A stretch of 64,000 nucleotides of DNA, taken from positions 17,294,298-17,358,297 of the forward strand of contig NC_049914.1 of assembly GCF_001411555.2 (NCBI RefSeq), in the 5' to 3' direction. Below the pieces are notes generated by a model that was given only the letters and a program-made list of their open reading frames with translations, was not told where the DNA came from and made no database searches. This DNA comes from Juglans regia (taxonomy: Eukaryota; Streptophyta; Magnoliopsida; Fagales; Juglandaceae). Below are positions 36,910 through 48,885 of the stretch, one piece after another. A program made the position numbers and the translations under genes. How positions within the stretch are numbered: the first letter of the stretch is position 1; each line of letters opens with the position of its first letter.

Positions 36910-38276
36910 TTGTGTGTGTGTGTGTGTGTGTGTGTGTCGTTTGCTCTAATCCTTGAGGAAAGGCGAAGGCTTGAACCCCATAGGCAGCGATTGCACTCTC
37001 ACATTTCACACTTCAGAATCTACAACGAACTAAGGGAGACCAGATCATCAACATGCATTTAAGTGAAAACTCACTGCAGAGGTGGGTTCTTTCATACAAC
37101 ACTGCTACAAATGTCAAAAAATGACTGAGTACGTTGGGTTACAATCTAATATACCTCTATTTCCATTCTTTTACATTTTCCGAATGCATAATAACTTACT
37201 ACAGTTTACTGGCTATCTTGGTTAAAGGATTGATCGTATTCTTTAAAGGTACGTACTTTCCTATTTTAAAAGGAGTTTATAATTGTGTGAGTGGATTAGA
37301 ACCCCAAGTCGATTAAGATAGTGCATTATCTTGATGGAGCTTCTCTGGTTACTCGAAAGCTTATAAGAATTGAATGAAGGCTCCTGGGTTGTATCCAGGC
37401 GACAATGAGCTCGAGTGAGATGGTAACTCTCTCTGGTTGAAGTCGTGACCTCTTCGTTGGTGAAGCCTAAAGGACGTTGTGGGCAAGTACGGGGCGTGAA
37501 GCCAGGTGTCACTCGTTACGAAGTCGTGAGAAATGGGAGACCATAGAATACACATTAATAAATGTAAATGGTTGATAAGATGGTTTTCATGACTGAGTCT
37601 TGGACCTACGGTCTGGGAAAAGTATGTTTTGTGATGCTTTGGGCACTGGGTGCTCGATAATAATTGTTACTGTGAACTATGTTTATCTTATTTTTTTTGC
37701 TCGAAGGTTGGTGTCTTGGTAAATAGGATTTATCTATTTATTTACTTGAATGTCATTATTTGACATTCATTGCCATTTACTTGCATTTATGGTTCCTATC
37801 ATGGGTTTTTAACTTATTAAGATTTTCTCGAAATCTCACTGTGGTAGTCCCCCTATGATTCCACTCTTCGAAATCATAGGCTTTGATGCAAATATAGGAA
37901 ATGAGGCGAGATACAAGGAGGAGCCTGGGGAGTAGTTTCGGGGGCCTGTCCTCGTTAAGATGTTGAGATCTTGTAATAATGTCTAGTCTTTTGTTTTAGA
38001 CGATGAACAAGTTATGGGTTGTAATATTTTTAATATTGGTTTGGCTAGGACTTATGGATAATATTATTGTTGGGCGAGTTAAGTATAATTCTCTGGTACT
38101 CATATTTCTAGATATGACTTTTTCTTAACATTATTTCTGTTGCAATTTTTCTTGTGCATGTATATCGGTCATACTAACACACAATGTTATGGGATGTGAG
38201 GGGTGTTGCTCATGTGGCGAGCATCCTGGCATCTCGACATTCTGCCAAATCCCAAGTGGCGGCTGGGGACGCCACA
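36035..38276 (+). mobile_element. Solo LTR, gypsy-type, 2.24 kb
   Basis: A TCTCC direct repeat at 36030-36034 and 38277-38281 flanks DNA absent from the right arm of the inverted duplication. It ends GGCTGGGGACGCCACA and contains a CTCGAAATCTCACTGTGG segment like that of the large LTR at 17297-20619. The left end reads TATGAGAACC instead of the expected TG. No gag or pol. It carries the compound microsatellite at 36827-36937. Confidence 0.65.
36827..36937 (+). repeat. Compound microsatellite (AC)14-(TC)26-(TG)13
   Basis: AC repeats 36827-36854, TC repeats 36855-36907, then ATT and TG repeats 36911-36937. The AC and TG/GT arms are mutually complementary, with the TC run between them. Confidence 0.9.
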
Positions 38277-39020
38277 TCTCCTCATTCCCAGTCTTCCTTC
38301 ATCTTTAAGTTATTTGCACTTCTCTGTCTTGACAGCTTCCATAAACCCTTCTCGTAATGCCTCTCATTCTTCTTGCTCGCACCAATCAATAGATGGTTAT
38401 TGAGGAGTCGACTCTTCTAGCAATGCTGCCTTTGAGGGGAGTCGATGGACTACTACTACCACCCAAGTGGAGCTGGACGCCGTGAGAGAATGGTATGACA
38501 TTCCTGAGTCAATGAGGTTTAGCCTTCCAGACTCTCGCAGCGGCATTGTCAACTCGAAGGGGGATGCTAAACATGTCGAACTCTACATCATTATGTTTTC
38601 GATGGGACTAAAACTCCCATTATATCGCTCAGTTCGCGAGATTTTGTACTATATGAACATGACTCCTACTCAGCTCTTGCCCAATGCTTGGAAGTCTTGC
38701 TATCCTGCTGCATTATTTGGAGGAAGGCCCGAGAACCAGTCAAGTCCACTGGGAGTTCTATCCCAGATGGCTGTAGTTTCGAGGCGAACCCTACCAGTGG
38801 GGATGGAGCATTTGGATCTCATCTATGCATGGGTCAGGGAGATTGGATTCAGTTAGTTCAGAGGTTACCCTTACCCAGGAAAACGTTGATCACTTCATGG
38901 TCCTACCTGACCGGTCGTGCATTGTGGGTTGTCAAGTCTTAGGCTCAATAGGTTCGGGGCGCACCTGTGAACGCAAGAGGCTTACCTTTACCCTTTTGAA
39001 CCTTGAGGGAAAGAGTCCCT
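38277..39020 (+). pseudogene. Gypsy-type gag-like remnant (Transposase_28-like), left arm
   Basis: Encodes SSSNAAFEGSRWTTTTTQ, VELDAVREWYDIPES, then LKLPLYRSVREILYYMNMTP and QLLPNAWKS, the pattern of the plant 'putative gypsy type transposon' domain (PF04195). A stop at 38401 and an internal deletion near 38750, after which sequence around MEHLDLIYAW follows, break the frame. The same protein is encoded in opposite orientation at 39389-40469. Confidence 0.6.
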
Positions 39021-39388
39021 AGACGGAAGGAGACGAAGCCCACGGTGGGTTACGCTTGCCCAAAGGGGATTGAAAAAGCGTCCCAGAACTTCTTTTGCTA
39101 TCCCTACATTCGGGAACTGACTAGAGGCTTGACGTCCACCAACATTGTTGCATGCTGACTGCCTTGCAACTTGGTTGGCCAGGGGGCTTAGGATTTGGAC
39201 TTTGACTGCCTTGGAAAGGTGGTGGTGGGCACTAAGCCTCTGGTTGATCTCTGGAAGTAGGGATAGAAGGATAGAGGGATAGAAAGATATGTTTAGGGAT
39301 GCTATGCGGTCCCCTCTAGGCAAGTTGGGTCATGATGAGCACGTGATCTGCTGCTGGGTTCATTGCCCTCTGTACAGGGTCTTTTTCC

Positions 39389-40469
39389 CTAGGGTCGAAG
39401 GGGCAGGGGCAAACCTCTTGCATTCATGAGTGGACCTATTAAGTTCGGGACTTGACAATGCACAATGCACAACCTGTCAGGTAGGACCAAGAAGCAATCA
39501 ACATTTTCCTCGGTAAAAGCAACCTCTAAACTAACTGAATTTGCCAAGTTATCCTTAACCCACTTGTAGAAGAGATCCAAATGCTCCATCTCCCCCTAGT
39601 GGCCTTGATGGAAAATTCATGACACCGGCTGGAAATTCCCAATTAACTTCATAAACGAAAGAGAACTTGCGATCCCAGTTCTTGATGTTGGAGTAGTATG
39701 ACTCTAGGTGTATGACCTGATAACTAGTATGTGAATAAAAATTGCATTGGTTCTCATCGGGCCTCCATACACTGTGGATGTGGAAAATTTCATTGGTGGT
39801 GAGGTCAAGTTCGCTTCTCCTACCACTTCAAGGGCTACCTCCAAAAAATGCAATAGGACAACAAGATCCTCCAAGTGTTGGGCAAGAGCTGAGCAAGAGT
39901 CATGCCCAAATAATCAAAATATGGTGAACTGGGTGACATAATGGGAGTCTCGATGTCATCGAGAACATGCCAATGTAGAGTCCGACATGTTAACCAACCC
40001 TCTTCGAGTTGACAATGTCGCTGCGAGTGTCTAGAAGACTCAATATCATTGAGTTGTCACACCATTCTCTTACGGCTTCCAGTTCCACTTGGGTGGTAGT
40101 AGTAGTCCATCGATTCCCCGCAAAGGCAGAAGTACTAGAAGAGTAGACTCCTCGATAATCGTCCAATGATTGGCGCAAGCGAGCAAAACGAGAGGCATTA
40201 CGGGAAGGATTTGTGGGAGCCATCAAGATAGAGAAGTGCATAGAACTTGAAGATGAAGGAAGACTAGGAATGAGGGGAGATGGTCGAATGAGAAAAGGTA
40301 GTGAGGGTACGAAGAATGAAAAAGAAAGAAACGAGGAAAGAATAAGACGAACGGTTGTTATGGGAAGATGGAATGATAGGAAAGCGTAGGCAATCAACCA
40401 AGAGGAGGATGCCCGTGTCAAAGTGAGGGAAGGCAAGCGAAACAAAATCCTATGTTTTGCACTACACAA
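39389..40469 (-). pseudogene. Gypsy-type gag-like remnant, right arm
   Basis: On the minus strand: TNPSRNASRFARLRQSLDDY, SAFAGNRWTTTTTQVELE and LDTRSDIVNSK (40469-39993), then after a frame break a LAQLLPNTW-like segment, SYYSNIKNWDRKFSF and WEFPAG, then MEHLDLFYKW and ENVDCFLVLPDR. It is a longer but more frame-shifted version of the left-arm copy, and retains the central part the left copy lost. Confidence 0.6.
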
Positions 40470-41999
40470 AGGGACGAGTATGAAATTTATTAGGCGAACT
40501 GTCGAATTTCATGCTACACGATGAAGTAGGTGAAAATGTGTCAAAAAAGCCATCGAGCAGACACAACATCCAAAAAAACAAACAAAGAATGATACGAAAG
40601 GGTCATGTGTCCATGAGAGTGCCTAGTAGATCTATGAAGGGTACTTTTCATAAAGAAAAATTTCTGGCTAGTAGATCTTGAGTGCGAATAAATATGATGT
40701 TGGCGAGGAAAGACTAGTTGGCGAAAAATGGTGAAATCATAGGGATTCACTTGACTAAGGGAGAGCAAAGCAAAAAGTTACGCAAAACCCATCGTACGGG
40801 CCCATAGATAAAAAGCCCATAAGAACATCATATTCACAATGGTGAATATTAACCAATCCTATCGTTGTAGGATTGCCACCTGCATAATAAGGCAGAGCAA
40901 GATACCCATGCTGGAAAGTATGTATTAATGAAAAAATCGAACTAGAAAAGGTGACATTCCTAAGTGGGCACCAAGAATCATGCCCCGAAAAGGGTAGTGC
41001 CATAGTAGAACACCTCAGCCCTTATAAATACCCTACAAGGTTGTTCTAAAGGGATTATGAGTTGATTATTGAGGATAGTTCCCTCTCTAACTTAACTATC
41101 AAAGGCATCTCCCATTTGGTTCTCCAGGCTCTTGTTCTAGTTGTTGGTTGATTCCTTGAGGACGTCACTAGAAATTGCATTAACAAATTCTTACACTTAT
41201 CGTAATGTTTCAAGCACATAATTGTGAGGGTAGAAACCTACTTCCATCTTGAATGACCTTGCAACAGGAACGAGATACCAAGTGGGGAAAAAGAAGAAGT
41301 TTTCCGATGTCACAGAGTGACTTGAAATGTGCGACCATACCTACATAATGTTCAACTGCAACACAACCACAATTTCATTGGGAGAGATGGCGGTGGTGAA
41401 ATTTGAGAGAAAATGCAATGGTGGAGACCTTCGTGAACTCGTAATATTGTAAGCTACGTGACGAGCAATGACGGAGATCAACAAACGATGGCCAATGATG
41501 ATATGGTACCAAAGAGGATATGAAAGAGAAAAGGGTTCCCAAATAAAATGGAGAAACATCTTAAATGTGATCTTTAAATATGAGATATTTTTTAAATTTG
41601 AATATTTTTAAATTTTTTACAAGCACCAAACAGTAGCTATTACCATTTTGGCCGGCATGGTATTGTACTAAAAGACTCCCTCTTAAAGTTTGCTTGGAGT
41701 ATCATTATTGTTGTTTAAATGCATTAGGTACATTTTATTTCATTTGAATTGGAAACATTTTATTTATAAGCGTATTAATGCTTTTAATAAAACGTTTATC
41801 TGATATAATTTAATTTTAAAAAATATTTTAAAATTTAAATTTTTTAAGTGAGATTTTACCATTATATGAACGGTGTGCTTTAAATATTTCTTCGTATTGA
41901 CGCGAAGTGTGGGCGTTTTCTATCTTTTCAAATTTTTTTGTCCTTTTTTCTTTCAAATATTTTTACCATTTAAAAAAATACATAAATTTAATAATATTT

Positions 42000-42771
42000 A
42001 TGTTTTGTGGACCTGTTCATCTACACAGGATGTTTGGATGTTAGGCAACATGAAATTACAGAAAACTGCTATCAGTAATGAAGAGTTTGGAGAGATTTTT
42101 ATGCATATGCTACAAAAAATTGGTGCCACTGAAATATGTTTATTTGCAAAAATTGCAAGAATGCTATGGATGAGAAGAAACAAGATGTTGTTTGAAGATA
42201 GCTTTCTAGCCCCTTCGATTCTAATGAAGAGAGCAACACAGGCATACCAGGACTTCCAACAAGTGCAACATCAACAACTCAACTCTGGAAGTCAGGTCAG
42301 ATTGAATCAAATAAACTATACATGTTGGCATCCTCCCATGCCAAATTGGGTTAAAATAAATTAGGATGTAACAACTAAAGATAGAGGGCATAGAATTGGA
42401 GTTGGGATTGCTGCTAGAGACTCGGAGGGGACTTTATTGGCCTCATGCATGCAACCTTTACAATTTTGTTCACAACCTCTTATTACTAAAGTAAAAGCCT
42501 TAATATCTGTTGTACAGTTTGGTAAAGAACTCAAATTGTAGAATGTAGTTTTTGAAGGTGACTCTCTACAGGTGGTAAATGCAGTAAAACAAAATGGGAA
42601 TGACAAATGGATGCTTCAATGTCTTATACATGATGTTCACTCTCTCTTGGCAGACACAACATGGGAGATATGACATGTGAAGAGGAGTGCAAATCAAGTG
42701 ACTCACATGTTAGCACAACAAGCACTTTACCAAAACTGTGAAATTATTGATATTGATTTTATCAACTAAGG
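42000..42771 (+). pseudogene. LINE (non-LTR) 3' end with RNase H domain
   Basis: LWTCSSTQDVWMLGNMKLQK, then KIARMLWMRRNKMLFED, WHPPMPNWVKIN, then after a stop GHRIGVGIAARDSEGTLLAS, VVFEGDSLQVVNAV and VTHMLAQQALY. This is the post-RT and RNase H part of plant L1-type elements. At least three in-frame stops (near 42361, 42537, 42672) make it a relic. Upstream reverse transcriptase is absent, as in 5'-truncated insertions. Confidence 0.72.
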
Positions 42772-43498
42772 TATAAGTGCTCAAGTTATGGCTGAAGGAC
42801 ATACCTCTAGTTCTTGTTCTAGTGAAGTGGATGTAAATCAACCTTTTGTAAATGTTGTAAGCCATAGTTATGTAGTGGCTGCTTCTGATCTTAACAATGT
42901 AAGCCATAATAAATAAATGGATACAAATCATGGGTCCAGTTCATCGGTTCAGAAAGCTTTTCCCTTTCAAATTTCCATTTGTCAGGCACTGCATATTTCC
43001 AGCCGTGGTCATTGTTCCCAACCTCTTGCCCATTTTCGTTACACGCACCACTACTGTTGCTCTTAGTTTGTTCTTGCTACCGGCACTCTTTGATTTCTCA
43101 GCACGTTTTGGACTCAGGTATGCTCTATACTGTCTTCATTTTTTGGGTTTGCTCTCATTTGCAACGGTGCTTATTGCTTGTTTCCTCAAAATCAATACTC
43201 TTCTCGTTTGCTTGCTTGTTGTTGTTGCTTTTGTTCATGCGAGCCCTTTTTTTCAAATTCTTTTGTTTGTGCCAAATCCATTATCTAACGGCTTTTCTTT
43301 CCCTTTTATGAAAACATTGAAGTGTTGTTGTTTGATAAAATGCTTCACCAGTCGTGAGAGCAATGCCGAGTGTCTTATATCCAAAGCCGCAACCCCAAGG
43401 CCCACCAACCATGGTTTTTTCAGGAAAATGCCAAGAACTCCGATGAGATTCAGGCTGAGATTATTGTTCCAATAGCGTCCTCATAATATATACAAAAT
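42772..43498. other. Unassigned region between the LINE relic and a hairpin repeat
   Basis: A 181-codon hydrophobic frame (42930-43472) and an overlapping one exist, but composition (Leu/Phe-rich from CTT/TTT) and lack of any motif do not support a gene. A short alternative-frame stretch at 43313-43470 (EVLLFDKMLHQ, then after a stop RNPKAHQPWFFQEN) looks more protein-like and might be a captured exon. Confidence 0.3.
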
Positions 43499-43835
43499 TA
43501 AGGCACATTTCTCCCTCAACAAACGTATAACTCTAACTGCAAGCTCAACAGTTAGTGCATATTGTATGCGCGTATTATTTTGAATTTTGAGCACAGTCAA
43601 AAATCTGCTAAGCTTTTCTTTGCTTGTATGCTTTGTGAAGCATGCTCAGTGGTTAGATTGCTTATTACGCCCATACAATATGCACTAACCATTGAGCTTG
43701 CAGTTAGAGTTATACGTATGTTGAGGGAGAAATGCGCCTTAATTTTGAGCACAGACAAAAATCTGCTAAGCTTTTCTTTGCTTGTATGCATTGTCAAGCA
43801 TGCTCAGTGGTTATCTTGCTTATTAGCTCTTGAAT
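43499..43835. repeat. 70-bp hairpin with duplicated loop
   Basis: 43499-43568 and 43669-43741 are inverted copies (about 70 bases, few mismatches, including CTCTAACTGCAAGCTCAA and TTAGTGCATATTGTATG). The ~100-base loop (TTTTGAGCACAG...CAGTGGTTAGATTGCTTATT) is repeated in direct orientation at 43744-43830. Non-coding. Confidence 0.85.
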
Positions 43836-44596
43836 AAGAGTAGGCTCACGTATTAAAAAAAATAAGAGTAGGCATCCCTTTCACTTTTCTGTTTTGGTTG
43901 TTAGAAGCACTCGTAGCTCGCTTCCTCATTATTAAGTTTTGAACTGTTTTTATTGTTAGAAGCAACCTGACCAATACAAAACAACAGGCATAAACCAAAG
44001 CACAGGTACAAGGAACTTATAAGAGTAAACATATATACAAAAATACATGACTTCAGGTGATTAGAATATGAGTTTGTGACATTGAGAAGCACAGTTCTAG
44101 AGAAACTCCCATCAATGGAACAAAACAAGAAAGAAAAACACAAGGAGAGAAACAATACCTGATCAAGTGAAATTGCAAGTGGGAGAAAAAGAGGAAAGTT
44201 TTGATACTTCTTTGTTCTGCAGCAAATAACAAAGAAATTAAAACTACACATTACCCATACGGGAGGCAATTCTCTTTTTATACATTAAACTTAAACAAAA
44301 TCAAAAGGTGAAGAACTGTAACACACAACAAATGGATAATGGAAAAGATTTAGGATAATTTGCTTACTTCAAGGGAGAGTTATCTCCGGAAGAAGAGAGA
44401 AGATAATTCAGAAACTATATTAAGCTGTGTTATAGTTGTTGCTGTGTAACCTCTGTTATGAATTTAGGGTATTATAGTTGCTGTGTTTATCTACTAATTT
44501 GGGCACAATCAAAGTAAATTATGCTGTGTTTATGTAGTAGTTAGTAGTTGCCGCTAGACTAGTTCTCATGTTGAGATTTTTTTTTTTAAGTGTCAG
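43836..44596. other. Upstream part of the hAT relic, no gene
   Basis: No supported frame. CTGTGTTTATGTAGTAG-type sequence is followed by a T tract and TGTCAG just before the hAT coding start, compatible with an intron acceptor. Confidence 0.35.
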
Positions 44597-46380
44597 ATGA
44601 CTGAGACAAGTAATGACCCATACATTGAAGGCGAAAATGATGATTTGATTGAATTAGATTCGCTAGAAGATGTCTCAATAAGTTTGCAAACTGAGCAAAC
44701 TAAAGCGAAATGAAGGAAAACCTCAAATATATGGGGTTTTTTTTAGATGTGTCCTAATTCTGACAAAGATGATGACAAGCCACGAGCCAAGTGCAAGATG
44801 TGTGGAGCTACATACTTGGCAGCGAGCAAATACGGAAATGAAAATTTGAAGGTTCACATTGAAACGTGCCTTGAAAGAAATTCACGAAATAGTGGTCAAT
44901 TGATGTTATGCCAAAATAGTGGATGTATGTTGGTAAGTGCTTCTAAATTTGCTAAAATTAGAGAGTTGTGGATAGACGTAATTGTGAAGCATGATCTACC
45001 TTTTCAATTAGCTGAATGTTTTGATATAAGAGCTGCATTCCAATATTTGCGTCCTGATGTTCCTTTTATATCCATAAACATTGTTAAGGTTGATTTGGTT
45101 AAGATGTATCACCAAGAAAGAAAAAGGGTTAAATGCATGCTGAATGATGATCCTGGTAGAATTAGTCTAACCTCTTACATGTGGACTTCTATAACTATTG
45201 ATGGTTATATGCGCATTACGGCACATTTTATTGATAAGAATTGGGTCTTACAGAAAAGGGTGTTGAGCTTTTCTTTTATGCCACAACCACATAATGACAT
45301 ATCTCTATCTGAAAAAGTCTATAATTTGCTATGTAAGTGGGGAATTGAAAACAAGATTTTTATTTTAACTTTCGATAATGCTTATTCTAATGATGTTTCG
45401 GTCAAGATTTTAAAAACTCAATTGAATAGTAAGAAAGCCCTTATATGTGATGGTGAGTTGTTTCATCTTCAGTGTTGTGCTCATATCCTCAATTTAATAG
45501 TACAAGATGGGTTAAAAGAGATTGATTGTGCTATCCAAAAAGCTCGTGAGAGTATAAAATATGTCAAAGGTTCGAAACATAAATTTTTAGATTCAATCAA
45601 TCAAATGTCTTTAAATAGTAAGAAAGGGCTAAGACAAGATGTCCCTACTAGATGAGATTCTACTTTTCTTATGCTTGAGAGTGCTCTTTTCTATCATTGT
45701 GCTTTTTGCCATTTGGAGTTGACTGATTCAAATTTTAAACATTGTCTATCTACATCTGAGTGGGATAAGGTGGAAAAGATTAGCACTTTCTTAGCTGCTT
45801 TTTATGATGCTGCTTGTGACTTTTCTGGAATGAAATACCCCACAGCCAATTTGTACTTTCTAGCATTTTTTCTGATTTATTTAAGACTAAAGGATCAGTG
45901 TGAGAATGAAGATGACTACATGAGAAAAATGTCTTATTAAATGCTTGCTAAGTTTGAGAAATATTGGTCAGAGTTCAATGTGATGTTGGCTATACCAGTT
46001 ATATTGGATCCTCGATACAAGTTTCAGTTTATTGAATTTTCTTACAAGAAGCTTTATGGAAATAGTTCTCAAGAGTATTTGCATGTTTATGCGAAATTAG
46101 AATCTTTTTTCATGGAATATAGTTCTGGTACTCCAACAAGTTCAACCTCTGAAAGAAATGTTTGTAGAGTTGTACGGAAAGCTCAATTAGAATCTTTTAG
46201 TATAATGACTCAAATAGTGAAGGTCAAATAATACTTTCTTTTTTTTTTGTTTAATGAGTTATGTGATATTGATGTTTTATATCATGCATGCTTGAAACTT
46301 TTGTTTTTTTGTTTTTGTAAAGGAATTTGATTCCTATAAAACTAATGATCTTGCTGCCAACATGCAAAAAAGTCAAAAGG
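44597..46380 (+). pseudogene. hAT transposase (BED/RICESLEEPER-like), broken
   Basis: Opens MTETSNDPYIEGEN at 44597 after an AG. A stop near 44711 precedes a BED zinc finger (AKCKMCGATYLA...LKVHIETC). Then come LTSYMWTSITIDGYMRITAH, LSFSFMP, TFDNAYSND, the HLQCCAHILNLIVQDGL segment, a stop at 45653 in a place where this family has a Trp, a DUF4413-like EKYWSEFNVMLAIPVILDP and a C-terminal end lacking the hAT dimerisation domain. With three in-frame stops or breaks it cannot make a full transposase. Confidence 0.8.
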
Positions 46381-46819
46381 TAATATATATATATATATAT
46401 ATAGATAGATATATCCCATTTTTCATAAGTATTAATCGAAAAGCAAAGAGCATAATGACGGATTATTATAAGTCCAATATCTATGCCACGCCACCCATTA
46501 TGAATAGAAAAGGGAAGGTGTCAATGTGGATCTTTTTTTACCGCTTCTAGTCTCAAGCTTTCAATACCAATGCGGCATAAAAAGTTCCGAAATTATGTTG
46601 GTTAATGTTGGACACTTTTCTCCGTCAATTTTCAAGATTAATTTCATAAATGTTCATAACCCATTGGGGTGTTCGATTGGATTTATCCTAAAAAAGAACC
46701 GTGCGCCCGACTCGACCCAAAATATATGGACCGATTTTAAACGACTCGAAAATGGAAATAACCGAGTTACTTTCAGATTGAATCGGTTATTACCGATGCT
46801 CGAACTTAAATTAAATAGT

Positions 46820-46866
<47 letters not shown>

Positions 46867-47688
46867 TGCTCTATGCTGTCAGAACTCTCTCAACTGTCTC
46901 TGTATCTCTATGTCTTTCTCGCTTGGTATCTCTCTTGATCTCTCTTTCCACCTCTCCGCTGGTTGGGTGTCAGATTATTTCTCTACAAGATTTAGTGAAC
47001 ACTGATTGAAGGTAGGGGTGGCAAATTTTGTTAACATGTCGTGATCGTGTCGTGTCAAGTCATGTATATTATATGATATGGATCAACCCGAATACAACCC
47101 ATTTTGACTCTTTATTAATTAAATAAAAATATATTAACACGACATGACCTGTTCCAATTCGTTTATGTAAATTGGTTGAATTGACCCAAATAATCCATTT
47201 GGGTCAGTGTGAGAATGAAGATGACTACATGAGAAAAATGTCTTATTAAATGCTTGCTAAGTTTGAGAAATATTGGTCAGAGTTCAATGTGATGTTGGCT
47301 ATACCAGTTATATTGGATCCTCGATACAAGTTTCAGTTTATTGAATTTTCTTACAAGAAGCTTTATGGAAATAGTTCTCAAGAGTATTTGCATGTTTATG
47401 CGAAATTAGAATCTTTTTTCATGGAATATAGTTCTGGTACTCCAACAAGTTCAACCTCTGAAAGAAATGTTTGTAGAGTTGTACGGAAAGCTCAATTAGA
47501 ATCTTTTAGTATAATGACTCAAATAGTGAAGGTCAAATAATACTTTCTTTTTTTTTGTTTAATGAGTTATGTGATATTGATGTTTTATATCATGCATGCT
47601 TGAAACTTTTGTTTTTTTGGTTTTGTAAAGGAATTTGATTCCTATAAAACTAATGATCTTGCTGCCAACATGCAAAAAAGTCAGAAGG

Positions 47689-47729
<41 letters not shown>

Positions 47730-48143
47730 TAGATATATCCCATTTTTCATAAGTATTAATCGAAAAGCAAAGAGCATAATGACGGATTATTATAAGTCCA
47801 ATATCTATGCCACGCCACCCATTATGAATAGAAAAGGGAAGGTGTCAATGTGGATCTTTTTTTACCGCTTCTAGTCTCAAGCTTTCAATACCAAAGCGGC
47901 ATAAAAAGTTCCGAAATTATGTTGGTTAATGTTGGACACTTTTCTCCGTCAATTTTCAAGATTAATTTCATAAATGTTCAGAACCCATTGGGGTGTTCGA
48001 TTGGATTTATCCTCAAAAAGAATCACGCGCCCGACCCGACCCAAAATATATGGACCGATTTTAAACGACTCGAAAATGGAAATAACCGAGTTACTTTCAG
48101 ATTGAATCGGTTATTACCGATGCTCGAACTTAAATTAAATAGT

Positions 48144-48181
<38 letters not shown>

Positions 48182-48524
48182 GTCTCTCTTGCTCTATGCT
48201 GTCAGAACTCTCTCAACTGCCTCTGTATCTCTATGTCTTTCTCGCTTGGTATCTCTCTTGATCTCTCTTTCCACCTCTCCGCTGGTTGGGTGTCAGATTA
48301 TTTCTCTACAAGATTTAGTGAGCACTGATTGAAGGTAGGGGTGGCAAATTTTGTTAACATGTCGTGATCGTGTCGTGTCAAATCATGTATATTATATGAT
48401 ATGGATCAACCCGAATACGACCCATTTTGACTATTTATTAATTAAATAAAAATATATTAACACGACATGACCTGTTCCAATTCGTTTATGTAAATTGGTT
48501 GAATTGACCCAAATAATCCATTTG
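45895..48524 (+). repeat. 1.3-kb tandem duplication
   Basis: 45895-47203 and 47204-48524 are nearly identical direct copies, covering the end of the hAT pseudogene (the 96-codon frames 45941-46228 and 47250-47537 encode the same protein), a (TA)n tract, a CT microsatellite and the first part of the GGGTGGCAA MITE. The second copy is ~14 bases longer, mainly in the (TA)n run. Confidence 0.92.
46824..46867 (+). repeat. (CT)n microsatellite in duplication copy 1
   Basis: About 20 CT units with one interruption; the equivalent tract in copy 2 is at 48147-48180. It creates spurious Leu/Ser-rich frames. Confidence 0.85.
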
Positions 48525-48885
48525 ACCTAATTAACATAAGTTCACATAAAAGTTAAAATCATAATATTTCCAAAGAATGTAAAACTAACTACATAAATCC
48601 AAAATTACAATCCAAACAATAAAAATACCAAAATTAAAATCCACAGGAAGTGTGGGAAGCGGTCGTGACAACTGAGAATTGAGAGAAAATGAGGGTTTGA
48701 GAGAGAGTTGGAAAATACGAAATAGGGTTAGGGTATTTTTGACCATTAGGGTTGACCCATTAATGAATCGTATCTTAACGGGTCAATCCGTTTTGACCCG
48801 AACCCTTTAACATCAAACTCAAACTAGCTAATTTCGTGTCGTATTTATGTTAGATTAACAGATCGTGTCACATATTACCACCCAT
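47013..48885 (+). mobile_element. hAT-like MITE with GGGTGGCAA ends, interrupted by the tandem duplication
   Basis: GGGGTGGCAAATTTTG opens the element and the far end reads CACATATTACCACCC, so termini are inverted. Internal motifs CGTGATCGTGTCGTGTCA, GACCCGAACCC and CTAATTTCGTGTCGTA are shared with 23785-24420. The tandem duplication places a second copy of its left part (from ~48335) next to the only right part, so the unit from about 48335 to 48885 is the complete element (~550 bp). Confidence 0.6.

Larger units (their letters stand above)
31790..41740. repeat. ~10-kb imperfect inverted duplication of a gypsy-type element
   Basis: Left arm sequence recurs, reverse-complemented, in the right arm in mirrored order. 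Examples: AACAATAATGATACTC (31810) with 41715; AGCTACTGTTTGGTGC-like (31895) with 41635; CGCCATCTCTCCC (34060) with 41390; TTCTACTATGACATTACCC (34480) with 40990; TCATGGACACGTGACCC (35760) with 40605; CCCTCACTTTGACAC (35930) with 40430; CAGTCTTCCTTCATCTT (38290) with 40250; gag at 38467-39020 with 39389-40150. The centre is about 39020-39370. The left arm is longer because of later insertions. Confidence 0.75.

Noticed and set aside
36767..37009. Frames with (TH)n, (RE)n and (LS)n runs
   Set aside because: Direct translation of the compound microsatellite.
42930..43475. 181-codon hydrophobic frame suggesting a membrane protein
   Set aside because: Overlapping long frame in another phase, no motif, T/C-rich composition, surrounded by transposon relics.
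47559..47777. Frame with (YI)n run
   Set aside because: Made by the (TA)n tract of the tandem duplication.
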